From Paraglaciecola sp. (GTDB taxonomy: Bacteria; Pseudomonadota; Gammaproteobacteria; Enterobacterales; Alteromonadaceae), in contig JAACSL010000003.1 in NCBI GenBank assembly GCA_009993955.1, positions 1 through 64,000 of the forward strand: a stretch of DNA of 64,000 nt, written 5' to 3'. Below, piece after piece: positions 55,195 to 64,000 of this stretch. How positions within the stretch are numbered: position 1 is the first letter of the stretch; the number at the start of each line of letters is the position of its first letter. Below the pieces are notes generated by a model. That model saw only the letters and a list, made by a program, of their open reading frames with translations. It was not told the origin of the DNA and did no database searches. The translations under genes and the position numbers were made by a program.

Positions 55195-58100
55195 CTAGTG
55201 ACGAGCGGTTTGTGGCACTCGCCCTTGCTCATCCAGGGTTTGACCTTTGACTAACATCGATAGTTTGCGGAACAGTACATAAAATACCGGCGTGAAAATC
55301 AACCCGAACAACGTGACTCCCAACATCCCGCTAAACACGGCTACCCCGAGGGAACGCCTCATCTCAGCCCCAGCACCACTGGCCAGCACCAGTGGTACCA
55401 CCCCAAGAATAAAGGCGAACGAGGTCATCAGTATTGGCCGCAAACGCAGTGTTGAGGCTTCAACCGCAGCCTCCACTAAGGCTTTTCCTTGTTGTTCTAA
55501 GTGTCGGGCGAACTCCACGATTAAAATGGCGTTTTTGCTGGCTAGCCCCACCAAAACAATCAAGCCAACTTGGGTGAGAATATTGTTGTCCATGCCCGCC
55601 AAACTCACTCCGCTAATAGCGCTTAATAAACACATGGGAACAATCAAAATTACCGCAAATGGCAGGGTCCAGCTTTCATACAAGGCAACCAACAATAAAA
55701 ATACAAAGATCACCGCAAACACAAAGGCCAGAATGCCAGTATTGCCCGCTTGTTTTTGTTGATAAGCCAACTCAGTCCATTCATAGGCGATACCCACCGG
55801 CAACAATTCATCAGCCAGTTTCTCCATGGTCGCCAGTGCTTCACCTGAGCTGTAACCGGGTGCCGTACTACCAATCAGATCAGCCGCTGGGTAGAGATTA
55901 AAACGCGGCACTCGGCTTGGTCCCGAGCGAAATTCAAAGGTGGCCACTGAACTGAGTGGCACCATGTCACCACTTGAATTTCGCACCCGAATTCGACCGA
56001 TATCGTCTGGTTCCATGCGATACGGCGCATCGGCTTGGGCGGTAACCCGAAAGGTTCTTCCTAAGTAACTAAAATCGTTAACAAAAGCACTGCCCAAGTA
56101 GACTTCTAAGGCGCTAAATACATCGGCTACATTGACGCCTAGGCGCTCAACTCGCTCACGATCGATATCGGCATAGAGCTGCGGTGTATTGGTGGAAAAA
56201 AAGCTAAATACCGAGGTGGTTGCAGGTTGTTGATTTGCTGCGTTTGCCAGTTGCCACATGGCTTGTTCTAAAAACGGCAAACCACGGCCATTTCGGTCTT
56301 CCAGCATCATCTTAAACCCACCGCCATTACCCACACCTCTTACCGAGGGTGGCGGAATAACCACCACAAACGCTTCTTTTATGGAGGCCATGGCGCCGCG
56401 CACATTACCCACTAATTGCTGAAAGTTCAAACCCATAGCATCCCGTTTAGCAAAGGGAGCTAACACTGGAAATATAGCCGCTGAGTTGGTGGCGTTGGTA
56501 AAGGTGGCACCAGAAAACCCGCTAAACCCTACGGCATTTTCAATCCCTTCAATGTGCAGCAGTTTATCTACCACTTCTTGCACCACTGCGTCAGTGCGAG
56601 ATAGGGCTGCGCCAGAGGGCAACTGAATACTGACAATCAAGTAGCCTTGATCTTGCTCAGGAATGAAGCCCTGCGGCACAATCGACAGCATGTACACCGT
56701 CAACGCCATCAAGGCCGCATAAATAAACGACATCAGTGCGCCAAGCTGCACTAGTTTGCCCACCAACTTGCCATAGGCATTGGCCAGTGTGTCCATGCCT
56801 TGATTAAACATCTGCGCTAAGCGATTTTTCTTCACCGCCTGTTCTTCAGTAGGGTGCGGCTTAAATAACACAGCAGCGATAGCAGGGCTTAAAACCAGTG
56901 ATACCAACACCGAGATAATTGTCGCCACTGCGATGGTGATGCCAAACTGACTGTAAAACTGACCTGAAATACCGCCGACAAAGGCGGTGGGTAAAAATAC
57001 TGAAACTAAAACCAAACCAATGGCAATCAATGCTCCGCCTACCTCACTCATGGTATCGCGAGCCGCTTTGAGTGGGCCAACGCCCTCTGCCATCAAGCGC
57101 TCCATATTTTCCACAACAACAATGGCATCATCCACCACAATACCAATCGCCAACACCAAGCCAAACAGGGTCAAGTTGTTCAAGGAAAAATCTAAGGCAC
57201 TCATCACCGCAAACGTGCCCACCAATGAAATCGGTATAGCCAAAATCGGAATGATGGCGGCACGCCAGTTCTGTAAGAAAACAATAATGACTAATACCAC
57301 CAAGATTACCGCTTCAATAATGGTGCTTTTGACGGCATCAATTGACTGGGCAATAAACTCAGTAGGGTTGTATGCAATGTCGTAGGCTAAATCCGGTGGG
57401 AAGGCTTGCGACAATTCTTCCATGGCAGCCTTGATATTGTCAGATGTTTCCAAGGCGTTGGTGCCTGGGCGTTGGAAGACAGGTAAAGCAATGGCTTTTT
57501 TGTCACCTAGGTAACCACGGGTTGCATAACTTTCTGCACCCAATTCCACTCGCCCCACATCACTGAGGCGCACAATCCGCCCATCGCTATTTTTTATGAT
57601 GACATCAGCAAATTCTTCAGGCTCGATAAGTCGCCCTTGGGTTTGCACACTCAGCTCAAAGGCGGTTTGGCCGTTTTCCACCGGTGACTGATTAAGCGTA
57701 CCACTGGCCACTTGGATATTTTGACCACGCAAGGCGCTTACCACTTCGGCAGCAGACATATCTAAGGAGGCAATACGATCGGGATCTAACCACACCCGCA
57801 TGGAATATTGGCTAGCACCAAATAAACGGATATTCCCCACCCCTTCAATTCTCGCTAGTCTGTCTTGAATTTGCAGGGTAGCGTAGTTGGCTATGTAGGT
57901 TTGATCATAGGCGCCATTTGGCGAATACAGATTCACCACCAACATTAAATCGGGTGAATTTTTGTTGGTGGTAATGCCTAAACGACGCACGGCTTCTGGC
58001 AAGCGCGCTTCAGCAATGGCTACGCGGTTTTGCACCTGAACTTGTGCCGTATCTAAGTCTGTTCCTAATTTAAAGGTCACTGTAATGGCAACTTGACCGT

Positions 58101-58359
58101 CAGCGGTGGATTGCGACGACAAATACAGCATATTTTCTACGCCGTTAATTTGTTGTTCTAAAGGGGCGGCCACGGTTTGTGCCGCTACCTCAGCATTGGC
58201 ACCCGGATACGAGGCGCTCACCACAATAGTGGGTGGGGCTATTTGCGGATACTGCTCAATGGGCAGGGTAAAATAACTCAGGCTACCAATGATCAATACG
58301 GCAATGGCGAGGACCGAAGCGAACTTGGGTCGGTCGATAAAAAAGTAGGAAATCCTCAT
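55195..58359 (-). CDS. RND multidrug efflux permease (HAE1/AcrB family)
   Basis: 1054 residues from the ATG at 58359; the frame extends to 58437 but the family start is MRISYFFIDRPKFASVLAIA. Features: LPIEQYPQIAPPTI, GIVVDDAIVVVENMERLM with the proton-relay Asp pair in TM4, the second-half LVGLASKNAILIVEFARH, and twelve membrane segments. It is a trimeric inner-membrane proton/drug antiporter. It starts four bases after the membrane-fusion gene ends. No TolC-type outer-membrane gene follows, so it probably uses one encoded elsewhere. Confidence 0.95.
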   Translation of the reverse strand: MRISYFFIDRPKFASVLAIAVLIIGSLSYFTLPIEQYPQIAPPTIVVSASYPGANAEVAAQTVAAPLEQQINGVENMLYLSSQSTADGQVAITVTFKLGTDLDTAQVQVQNRVAIAEARLPEAVRRLGITTNKNSPDLMLVVNLYSPNGAYDQTYIANYATLQIQDRLARIEGVGNIRLFGASQYSMRVWLDPDRIASLDMSAAEVVSALRGQNIQVASGTLNQSPVENGQTAFELSVQTQGRLIEPEEFADVIIKNSDGRIVRLSDVGRVELGAESYATRGYLGDKKAIALPVFQRPGTNALETSDNIKAAMEELSQAFPPDLAYDIAYNPTEFIAQSIDAVKSTIIEAVILVVLVIIVFLQNWRAAIIPILAIPISLVGTFAVMSALDFSLNNLTLFGLVLAIGIVVDDAIVVVENMERLMAEGVGPLKAARDTMSEVGGALIAIGLVLVSVFLPTAFVGGISGQFYSQFGITIAVATIISVLVSLVLSPAIAAVLFKPHPTEEQAVKKNRLAQMFNQGMDTLANAYGKLVGKLVQLGALMSFIYAALMALTVYMLSIVPQGFIPEQDQGYLIVSIQLPSGAALSRTDAVVQEVVDKLLHIEGIENAVGFSGFSGATFTNATNSAAIFPVLAPFAKRDAMGLNFQQLVGNVRGAMASIKEAFVVVIPPPSVRGVGNGGGFKMMLEDRNGRGLPFLEQAMWQLANAANQQPATTSVFSFFSTNTPQLYADIDRERVERLGVNVADVFSALEVYLGSAFVNDFSYLGRTFRVTAQADAPYRMEPDDIGRIRVRNSSGDMVPLSSVATFEFRSGPSRVPRFNLYPAADLIGSTAPGYSSGEALATMEKLADELLPVGIAYEWTELAYQQKQAGNTGILAFVFAVIFVFLLLVALYESWTLPFAVILIVPMCLLSAISGVSLAGMDNNILTQVGLIVLVGLASKNAILIVEFARHLEQQGKALVEAAVEASTLRLRPILMTSFAFILGVVPLVLASGAGAEMRRSLGVAVFSGMLGVTLFGLIFTPVFYVLFRKLSMLVKGQTLDEQGRVPQTARH

Positions 58360-58363
58360 GATT

Positions 58364-59485
58364 TTACCTTCCTTGCAAGGGATATTGTGCAGCAATATCC
58401 ACTTGTTTGGTTTGTACCGGTGCACCCGGACGAACACGCATCAAACCATTGACGATGATTTGATCATCCGCTGTTAGTCCCGTACTAATCACGCGTAGGT
58501 CGCGAGTCTGCAATTTGCCCAGAGTGACAAATTTACGATCAACCTTGCCATCCGCGGTCACCACATACACAAATTTTCTCGATTGGTCCGTGCCTATGAT
58601 GCTATCTGGTACAAGTAAGGTGGCTAAATTTTCTTGTGCTAGTAAGCGAATACGGCCAAACAAGCCGGGTAAAATATAGCCACCGGGATTATCTAAAATT
58701 GCACGGCCGACAATAGTGCCTGTACTGGTTTGCACGCGGTTATCCACAAAGTCCATCACCCCTGTATGCACAAACTCCTCTTCATCCTGTAATTTCACTT
58801 TCACCGGATTGGGTTTGGTTCTTGAGCTTTCGCGCTGGGATGACTGACTCAAGCGAATGTATTTCAATAGATCTTGCTCACCTGCATCAAAGTAAAAATG
58901 AATGGGATCAATCGATACGATGGTGGTCAGCAAGGTTGCGTTGTTTGCAGTGCCGTTGACCAAGTTGCCTACATTCACATAGTCCCGTGACACCATGCCG
59001 GTAATCGGGGCTTTAACTTCAGTGAATTCCATGTCTAACTTAGCGTTATTGAGTGCGGCGGTGGCCAGTTCAAACTCGTTGGTGCGACGGTCTGCTTCTT
59101 CTGCGGAAATAGAATTTTTCTTCAATAAGTCTTTGCCACGCGCCAATTCTTTTTCGGCGAGGTTTAAGCGACTTTGGGCACTTTGTAAGGCAATTTTAAA
59201 CGGACGTTGATCGATAACAAACAAGACATCCCCTTTATTAACTAGCTGCCCGTCTTTGAAGTTCACCTTATCCAGGTAACCACTCACCCGTGCACGAAGT
59301 TCAACTTGTTCAACGGCTTCAAAACGGCCTGTGTATTCATCCCACTGCGTAATATTGGCCGCAATCGGTGTGGCAATGTCCACCTCAGGCGCGCCGCCCA
59401 TTTGCGCCGGTGGTTGCGCTTTGTTGCAACTGACCAAAGTGCCTAGGCTTAACACGGTTAGACCGATTAGCAGATGTGTGCGCAT
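58364..59485 (-). CDS. RND periplasmic adaptor (membrane fusion) lipoprotein
   Basis: A 373-residue AcrA-type protein. The lipobox is LVSC (Cys 20). Then VELRARVSGYLDKVNFKDGQLVNKGDVLFVID forms the lipoyl half. A coiled-coil hairpin at about 95-140 and the second lipoyl half with VKAPITGMVSRDYVNVGNLV follow. The beta-barrel part ends the protein. It links the permease encoded directly downstream to an outer-membrane channel. No dedicated regulator gene is adjacent. Confidence 0.95.
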   Translation of the reverse strand: MRTHLLIGLTVLSLGTLVSCNKAQPPAQMGGAPEVDIATPIAANITQWDEYTGRFEAVEQVELRARVSGYLDKVNFKDGQLVNKGDVLFVIDQRPFKIALQSAQSRLNLAEKELARGKDLLKKNSISAEEADRRTNEFELATAALNNAKLDMEFTEVKAPITGMVSRDYVNVGNLVNGTANNATLLTTIVSIDPIHFYFDAGEQDLLKYIRLSQSSQRESSRTKPNPVKVKLQDEEEFVHTGVMDFVDNRVQTSTGTIVGRAILDNPGGYILPGLFGRIRLLAQENLATLLVPDSIIGTDQSRKFVYVVTADGKVDRKFVTLGKLQTRDLRVISTGLTADDQIIVNGLMRVRPGAPVQTKQVDIAAQYPLQGR

Positions 59486-59896
59486 AATATATATTCCTGG
59501 TTGAGCCTCATGGAGACTAGAAGTATGTTGATGGGTTGCTTGTCAGCGTTCGACCTGAGCATGCCAAAACGATCTGGTGACCCCTCACCTGCGACTAACT
59601 CAAACTGAGCTTAGTTAATGTAGTAGGTTTAGCTTAGGTCGTGAATTACGCCGATAATGTAGAGTAGTGCGATAACGACTCACGTGAGGGTCCGGTGCAT
59701 CGTTATTTAGCTGAGCCTTAGGGTAACAGAGCGACGTTTTTCACAAAGTTCTTTACAGGCTAAATTATGCTAATTGCTTATGAAATTTTCCTTTATAGTA
59801 GGAATTATGTGTGTGCAGCCCTAACAGAATGGCCACACCAATAGCGAGCTCTCGCAGTCCAGAGTGCCCATTAGCCACTTCAATCGGAGGCAACTC
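59486..59896. promoter_or_regulatory. Divergent intergenic region between the RND pump and the molybdenum hydroxylase
   Basis: This 411-base region must carry two promoters. The perfect palindrome CTCACGTGAG (59679-59688) lies inside a larger inverted repeat ATAACGA (59672-59678) / TCGTTAT (59700-59706). A direct repeat of AGCTTAG occurs at about 59608-59636. These are candidate operators. I find no open frame with a ribosome site and no RNA gene. Confidence 0.4.
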
Positions 59897-60358
59897 ATGT
59901 CAATAAAATTACAGGTCAACGGTCAAGTTAAAACGGTGGATGTTGAAGCCGATACGCCCTTGTTGTGGGTATTACGTGATGAACTGATGTTAACAGGTAG
60001 CAAGTTTGGTTGTGGTATGGCGCAATGCGGCGCTTGCACGGTGCATATTAATGGCATTGCTCAACGTTCATGTGTATTACCTGTCAGCGCCGCTGAAAAC
60101 ATGCAAATTACCACAATAGAGGGAGTTGCTGGCAAAGAGGCACAAGCGATTCAACAAGCTTGGCAAGCCTTAGACGTGCCGCAGTGCGGATATTGTCAAT
60201 CTGGACAAGTCATGAGTGCAGTGAGCTTGCTCAAAACCACCCCTAAACCCAGTGATGCCGATATTGATCAGGCGATGGCCGGTAACGTGTGTCGTTGCGC
60301 CACCTATGCACGGATCCGTCAAGCCATTCATCAAGCTGCAGATACCATGGAGGCCTAG
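59897..60358 (+). CDS. (2Fe-2S) small subunit of a molybdenum hydroxylase (IorA-like)
   Basis: 153 residues from the ATG at 59897 (CGGAGG upstream). The plant-type 2Fe-2S cluster is [22 protein letters not shown], and the second cluster has CGYCQSGQ and [12 protein letters not shown]. It passes electrons from the molybdenum subunit. It ends three bases before the large subunit gene. Confidence 0.94.
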   Translation: MSIKLQVNGQVKTVDVEADTPLLWVLRDELMLTGSKFGCGMAQCGACTVHINGIAQRSCVLPVSAAENMQITTIEGVAGKEAQAIQQAWQALDVPQCGYCQSGQVMSAVSLLKTTPKPSDADIDQAMAGNVCRCATYARIRQAIHQAADTMEA

Positions 60359-60361
60359 TTC

Positions 60362-62539
60362 ATGAAAAATGTTATTCAGGTTCCAGCCAATATTAGTCGT
60401 CGTCGTTTTATTCAGGGCACCACTGCTAGTTTGATGATCGGGGCGTATCTACCGATGTTGGCTAAAAACGTCATGGCCAGTTCAGCAACAGCCAGTCTCG
60501 AAGCCAATGCGTTTGTTAAGATTGCCCCAGACAGTAGCGTCACAGTATTGATCAAACACATCGAATTTGGCCAAGGTGCTTTCACTGGCTTAGCCAGTTT
60601 GGTGGCCGATGAGCTTGATGCGGCATGGTCACAGATGAAAGCCGCCCATGCCCCCGCTAACGTTGCCTTATATAAAAATGTAATGTTTGGTGTGCAGGGC
60701 ACTGGCGGGTCGACAGGCCTAGCTAATTCTTACCTCACTATGCGCCAAGCGGGAGCCAGCGCCAAAGCCTTGTTGGTTGCCGCTGCCGCACAACTGTGGC
60801 AAGTGGATGCAGCGGATATTCAGGTAAAACAAGGGCTTGTATTCCATCCTAGCAGTGGTAAGCAGGCTCAATTTGGTGAGTTAACGGCCATTGCGGCGGG
60901 GTTATCATTGCCAGTTCAAGCCCCTAAACTTAAGTCTCCTGAGCAGTTTATCTACATTGGTAAAGACCTGCCGAAATTAGACACGGTAGATAAAACACAG
61001 GGCAAAGCCCAGTACACCCAAGATATTCATCTGCCCAATATGTTGACGGCTGTGGTAGCGCATCCGCCGCTGTTTGGCGCCAAATTAAAAAGCTTCGATG
61101 ATACACAAACCCGCAAAATTAAGGGCGTGGTGGAGGTGAAACAGCTCAATAATGGTGTAGCGGTTTACGCCAAAAATACCTACACCGCCATAAAAGGCCG
61201 CAATGTCCTAAAAATTGACTGGGACAACAGCCAAGCAGAGCAGCGCTCAAGTGCAGAATTATTGGCATTTTTTAAACAAACCAATCAACAGCCTGGTTTG
61301 GTTGTAACACGCAAAGGTGACGCCGAAGCGGTGCTCAGTAAAACAAGTAATAAGATTGATGTGGAAATGACCTTTCCCTACTTGGCTCATGCCCCGATGG
61401 AACCGTTGGATGCCGTGATGCAAATTGTTGACGGCAAAGTCACGTGTTGGTTTGGTAGCCAGATCCCCACCTTAGATCAAGGCGCCATAGCGCAAGTGTT
61501 TGGCGTAGCAGCAGAAAATGTAGACATACAAACGCAATTAGCAGGTGGAAGTTTTGGTCGACGTGTCACTCAAGACGCGGCCTTTGCGGTGGAAGCAGCA
61601 CAGGTGACCAAAGCCATCGGTCAACCCATTCCGATTAAAACGGTATGGACCCGGGAAGACGATATTCAAGGTGGTTATTATCGGCCCATGGCTGTGCACA
61701 CCATCAGTACCGCTGTTGACGGTCAAGGAGAGTTGACAGCGTGGCAACATCGCATTGCCGTGCAGTCTATTTTAAAAGGCTCACCCTTTGAGGGCATGAT
61801 GCAAAATGGTATTGATCCTTCTTCCGTCGAAGGCGTCAGCGATTTACGTTACTCCGTGCCCAACTTGAGTGTTGATGTTCACAATATGCAAGTAGGGGTG
61901 CCAGTTTTATGGTGGCGCTCGGTAGGGCATACCCACACTGCCTACGCCGTTGAAACCATGATTGATGTTTTACTTGAACGCACAGAACGTGATCCTATTG
62001 CGGGGCGTATCGCTTTACTCAATGACAAAAATCGCGAAATTGGCGTATTGCAGGCCGTGTCTGCACTTGTTGAGCAAGCGGGGCCTGTACCAGAAGGGCG
62101 AGCCAGAGGTGTAGCTGTGGTGCAGTCTTTTGGCAGTTTTGTGGCACAAATTGCTGAAGTGTCAAAAAATGCGCAAGGCTTGCCCCATGTGCACCGTGTT
62201 TGGTGTGCTGTAGATTGTGGCTTAGCGGTTAATCCCAATGTGGTGAGAGCACAGATGGAGGGAGGCATAGGTTTTGGCTTAGATGCCATCTTGCATGGTG
62301 AATTAAGTCTGGCCGCAGGTGGACAGGTCGAGCAATCTAATTTCCATAATTATAACGTCTTGCGCATCAATGAAATGCCACAAATTGATGTGGTGATTGT
62401 GCCCTCTGACGCACCACCTACGGGGGTTGGTGAGCCAGGTACACCACCGATTGGCCCTGCCGTGGCCAATGCTTGGCGTCGTCTCACTGGGCAATTTGTA
62501 ACAACCCTGCCGTTTAGCAAGGGGGTAAAACTGGCTTAA
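60362..62539 (+). CDS. Molybdopterin-binding large subunit (IorB-like aldehyde/isoquinoline oxidoreductase)
   Basis: A 725-residue protein with a twin-arginine leader ([20 protein letters not shown]). Cofactor motifs: [40 protein letters not shown] and the C-terminal [17 protein letters not shown], whose Glu is the catalytic base. With the small subunit it forms a periplasmic two-subunit hydroxylase that oxidises aldehydes or N-heterocycles. There is no separate FAD subunit, as in isoquinoline 1-oxidoreductase. A cytochrome c that often accompanies such pairs is absent here. Confidence 0.92.
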   Translation: MKNVIQVPANISRRRFIQGTTASLMIGAYLPMLAKNVMASSATASLEANAFVKIAPDSSVTVLIKHIEFGQGAFTGLASLVADELDAAWSQMKAAHAPANVALYKNVMFGVQGTGGSTGLANSYLTMRQAGASAKALLVAAAAQLWQVDAADIQVKQGLVFHPSSGKQAQFGELTAIAAGLSLPVQAPKLKSPEQFIYIGKDLPKLDTVDKTQGKAQYTQDIHLPNMLTAVVAHPPLFGAKLKSFDDTQTRKIKGVVEVKQLNNGVAVYAKNTYTAIKGRNVLKIDWDNSQAEQRSSAELLAFFKQTNQQPGLVVTRKGDAEAVLSKTSNKIDVEMTFPYLAHAPMEPLDAVMQIVDGKVTCWFGSQIPTLDQGAIAQVFGVAAENVDIQTQLAGGSFGRRVTQDAAFAVEAAQVTKAIGQPIPIKTVWTREDDIQGGYYRPMAVHTISTAVDGQGELTAWQHRIAVQSILKGSPFEGMMQNGIDPSSVEGVSDLRYSVPNLSVDVHNMQVGVPVLWWRSVGHTHTAYAVETMIDVLLERTERDPIAGRIALLNDKNREIGVLQAVSALVEQAGPVPEGRARGVAVVQSFGSFVAQIAEVSKNAQGLPHVHRVWCAVDCGLAVNPNVVRAQMEGGIGFGLDAILHGELSLAAGGQVEQSNFHNYNVLRINEMPQIDVVIVPSDAPPTGVGEPGTPPIGPAVANAWRRLTGQFVTTLPFSKGVKLA

Positions 62540-62610
62540 GCCAAACCCGACCCAGAGCAACCGACTTGCTGCTAGCTTATTTAGCATCAAGTTCGGTCTG
62601 CTTGGTAAAC

Positions 62611-62628
62611 AACATGTTTGAACATGTT
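62611..62628. promoter_or_regulatory. Tandem AACATGTT palindromes
   Basis: The 8-base palindrome AACATGTT occurs at 62611-62618 and again at 62621-62628, two bases apart, about 120 bases upstream of the DUF3300 start. This could be a cooperative operator. Confidence 0.35.
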
Positions 62629-62749
62629 TTCGTTCATCTTCCGCCACTTTGACATTCAGTTATGGTTAAGGCTTTAGCCCTTATAACTATCCTCAACGAA
62701 ATCCCGTCAGCATGCTAACTAAGCGGACGGTTTGAAGAAGGAAGGTTCT

Positions 62750-64000
62750 ATGTCGATACCAGCACATCATGCAAAACAATATCTTCGGGCAAGTCTGACA
62801 TCCCTAGCGTTTGCCCTAATTAATCCGCTTTTTTCAGCACAAGCACAAGAATCCGCTTTGCAGCGCTTGAACCAAGCCACACCAGTGCAAACCCAAGCCA
62901 ATGCATCTCAACAAGGGGTTATTGAAAACCAACTAAACCAAGCAGAACTCGACCAGTTACTTGCGCCCATTGCGCTGTACCCCGATACCTTGCTGTCCCA
63001 TATTTTAGTCGCCTCGACCTATCCATTAGAGATAATTCAGGCCGCACGGTGGCGTGCTGCCAATAAAGACTTGGATGAACAACAAGCCTTGGATGCGGTG
63101 GAAGATAAAGACTGGGATCCAAGTGTTAAGGCTTTAATTCCCTTCTATGATTTATTGCAAAAATTTAGTGATGATTTGGATTGGCTACAAGCCTTGGGTG
63201 ATGCGTTTTTAAGCAATGAAGAGCAAGTATTGGCGAGCATTCAAATCTTGCGCCAAAAGGCCTACGCCCTCGGCAATTTGCAGAATAACGAATACGTAGA
63301 AGTTAGCAAAGATGAAGACAAGGAGATTGTGATCCGTACCGTAGATCGTCAAGTTGTGTATGTGCCTTATTACGATACACGTGTGGTTTACGGCAACTGG
63401 TGGTGGGATGCCTATCCCCCTTACTACTGGAATAGACCCAGTCATTACGTATTCAGTGGTGGTTTCTTTTGGAGCCCTCGTTACTCGATTCGCCCGGCCT
63501 TTTATTTTGGTGGATTTCACTGGCATCAACGTTATGTGGTTGCCGATTACGGCTATCGCAGCCATGCCCATCGTTACTGGTCACGGGACTATAATCGTCA
63601 AGTGGTGAGGGTCAGAGAATATCCACGTTGGACACATGATGAGCATCACCGTCGTGGTGTGCACTATACGATAAATGGTGGTCGCAGTGTGACGCGTGAA
63701 TATCAGAAAGTGCGCACTAACCCCAATCGCTATGTCACAAGCACTGTGCAGGTTAATACTAAGCAGCGCAATCAAATAGACAAACGACGGGTGTTAAACG
63801 TGCACGACTATCCTTCAGTGAAAAAAGAACGTGTTGTTGCTCAAGTATCGACACAGCCAGTGCCGGCTAGCCAACGTCCCTCGCAAGCAGACAAAGTTCA
63901 GGCACAGTTGCACAACAATAAAAATCGTTATGCGAGTGAAGACAAACAAGATATTGAAAAACAACGAAACGACAAACAACGTTTGATTAGTCAAGCCAAG
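62750..64000 (+). CDS. DUF3300 exported protein (3' end outside window)
   Basis: 417 codons are visible from the ATG at 62750 (GAAGGAAGG upstream), and the frame is still open at the window edge. A signal peptide ends SAQAQ. Residues about 60-200 are the DUF3300 domain: LLAPIALYPDTLLSHILVAST, IIQAARWRAAN, DWDPSVKALIPF and VYVPYYDTRVVYG. A Tyr/Trp/His-rich stretch (WWWDAYPPYYW) and a basic, Gln-rich tail follow. The family is of unknown function and probably cell-envelope located. Confidence 0.88.
   Translation, partial: MSIPAHHAKQYLRASLTSLAFALINPLFSAQAQESALQRLNQATPVQTQANASQQGVIENQLNQAELDQLLAPIALYPDTLLSHILVASTYPLEIIQAARWRAANKDLDEQQALDAVEDKDWDPSVKALIPFYDLLQKFSDDLDWLQALGDAFLSNEEQVLASIQILRQKAYALGNLQNNEYVEVSKDEDKEIVIRTVDRQVVYVPYYDTRVVYGNWWWDAYPPYYWNRPSHYVFSGGFFWSPRYSIRPAFYFGGFHWHQRYVVADYGYRSHAHRYWSRDYNRQVVRVREYPRWTHDEHHRRGVHYTINGGRSVTREYQKVRTNPNRYVTSTVQVNTKQRNQIDKRRVLNVHDYPSVKKERVVAQVSTQPVPASQRPSQADKVQAQLHNNKNRYASEDKQDIEKQRNDKQRLISQAK

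Overview
The window looks like the chromosome of a marine or aquatic Gammaproteobacterium of the order Alteromonadales. I base this on the ribosomal protein sequences, the second EF-G gene, the GlyGly-CTERM tail, the many c-di-GMP proteins, the DUF3015/DUF4105 pair and the MetOD1-GGDEF pair. I cannot fix the genus. There is no sign of a prophage, plasmid, CRISPR array, tRNA or rRNA.

Layout. 1-526: the 3' end of tuf (EF-Tu), its terminator, a GC-rich structured element, and a second copy of the last tuf codons plus terminator. 636-4793: a membrane-anchored winged-helix regulator with a receiver-like C-terminal domain, upstream of a large PKD-domain lipoprotein with a caspase-like (clan CD) His/Cys pair. 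5076-9179: a Tas-like aldo/keto reductase, a secreted cyclophilin with a GlyGly-CTERM tail, and a second EF-G. 9324-12048: a beta-barrel protein, a half-size PstS-like periplasmic protein and a diguanylate cyclase. 12147-15461: a beta-propeller/amidohydrolase fusion. 15799-17277: a frameshifted MetOD1 gene and a diguanylate cyclase. 17320-19545: a GAF-containing GspE/PilB-like ATPase. 19698-22069: DUF4105 and DUF3015. 22240-23892: YjjX, a 57-residue protein and an MBL-fold hydrolase.

23919-31548 is a seven-gene minus-strand operon: Gfo/Idh/MocA oxidoreductase, two TIM-barrel isomerases, an MFS transporter, a GMC oxidoreductase with its small subunit, and a DUF1080 protein. It fits oxidation of a glycoside to a 3-keto sugar, its hydrolysis, uptake and further conversion. 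31922-37354: FIST and GGDEF-EAL proteins, an endonuclease/exonuclease/phosphatase protein and NDH-2. 37370-40658: a second barrel / half-PstS / GGDEF module, in which the barrel gene is frameshifted at a C7 tract.

40977-46182 is the S10 ribosomal operon (rpsJ to rpsQ) with a good promoter, an S10-type leader and a terminator directly after rpsQ. 46382-55130: DUF885 peptidase-like protein, GST, HD protein, cytochrome c, SelO, a 7TM GGDEF-EAL protein and RibA. 55195-59485: an RND efflux pump. 59897-62539: a two-subunit molybdenum hydroxylase. 62750-64000: a DUF3300 protein that runs off the window.

Two themes stand out. First, the ribosomal supercluster is split: tuf and rpsJ lie 41 kb apart, and rpsQ is not followed by rplN. 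Second, five GGDEF proteins occur in 64 kb, four of them overlapping or next to a likely sensory partner gene (two barrel/half-PstS modules, MetOD1, FIST). The barrel / half-PstS / cyclase module occurs twice and is the best candidate for an undescribed signalling system.
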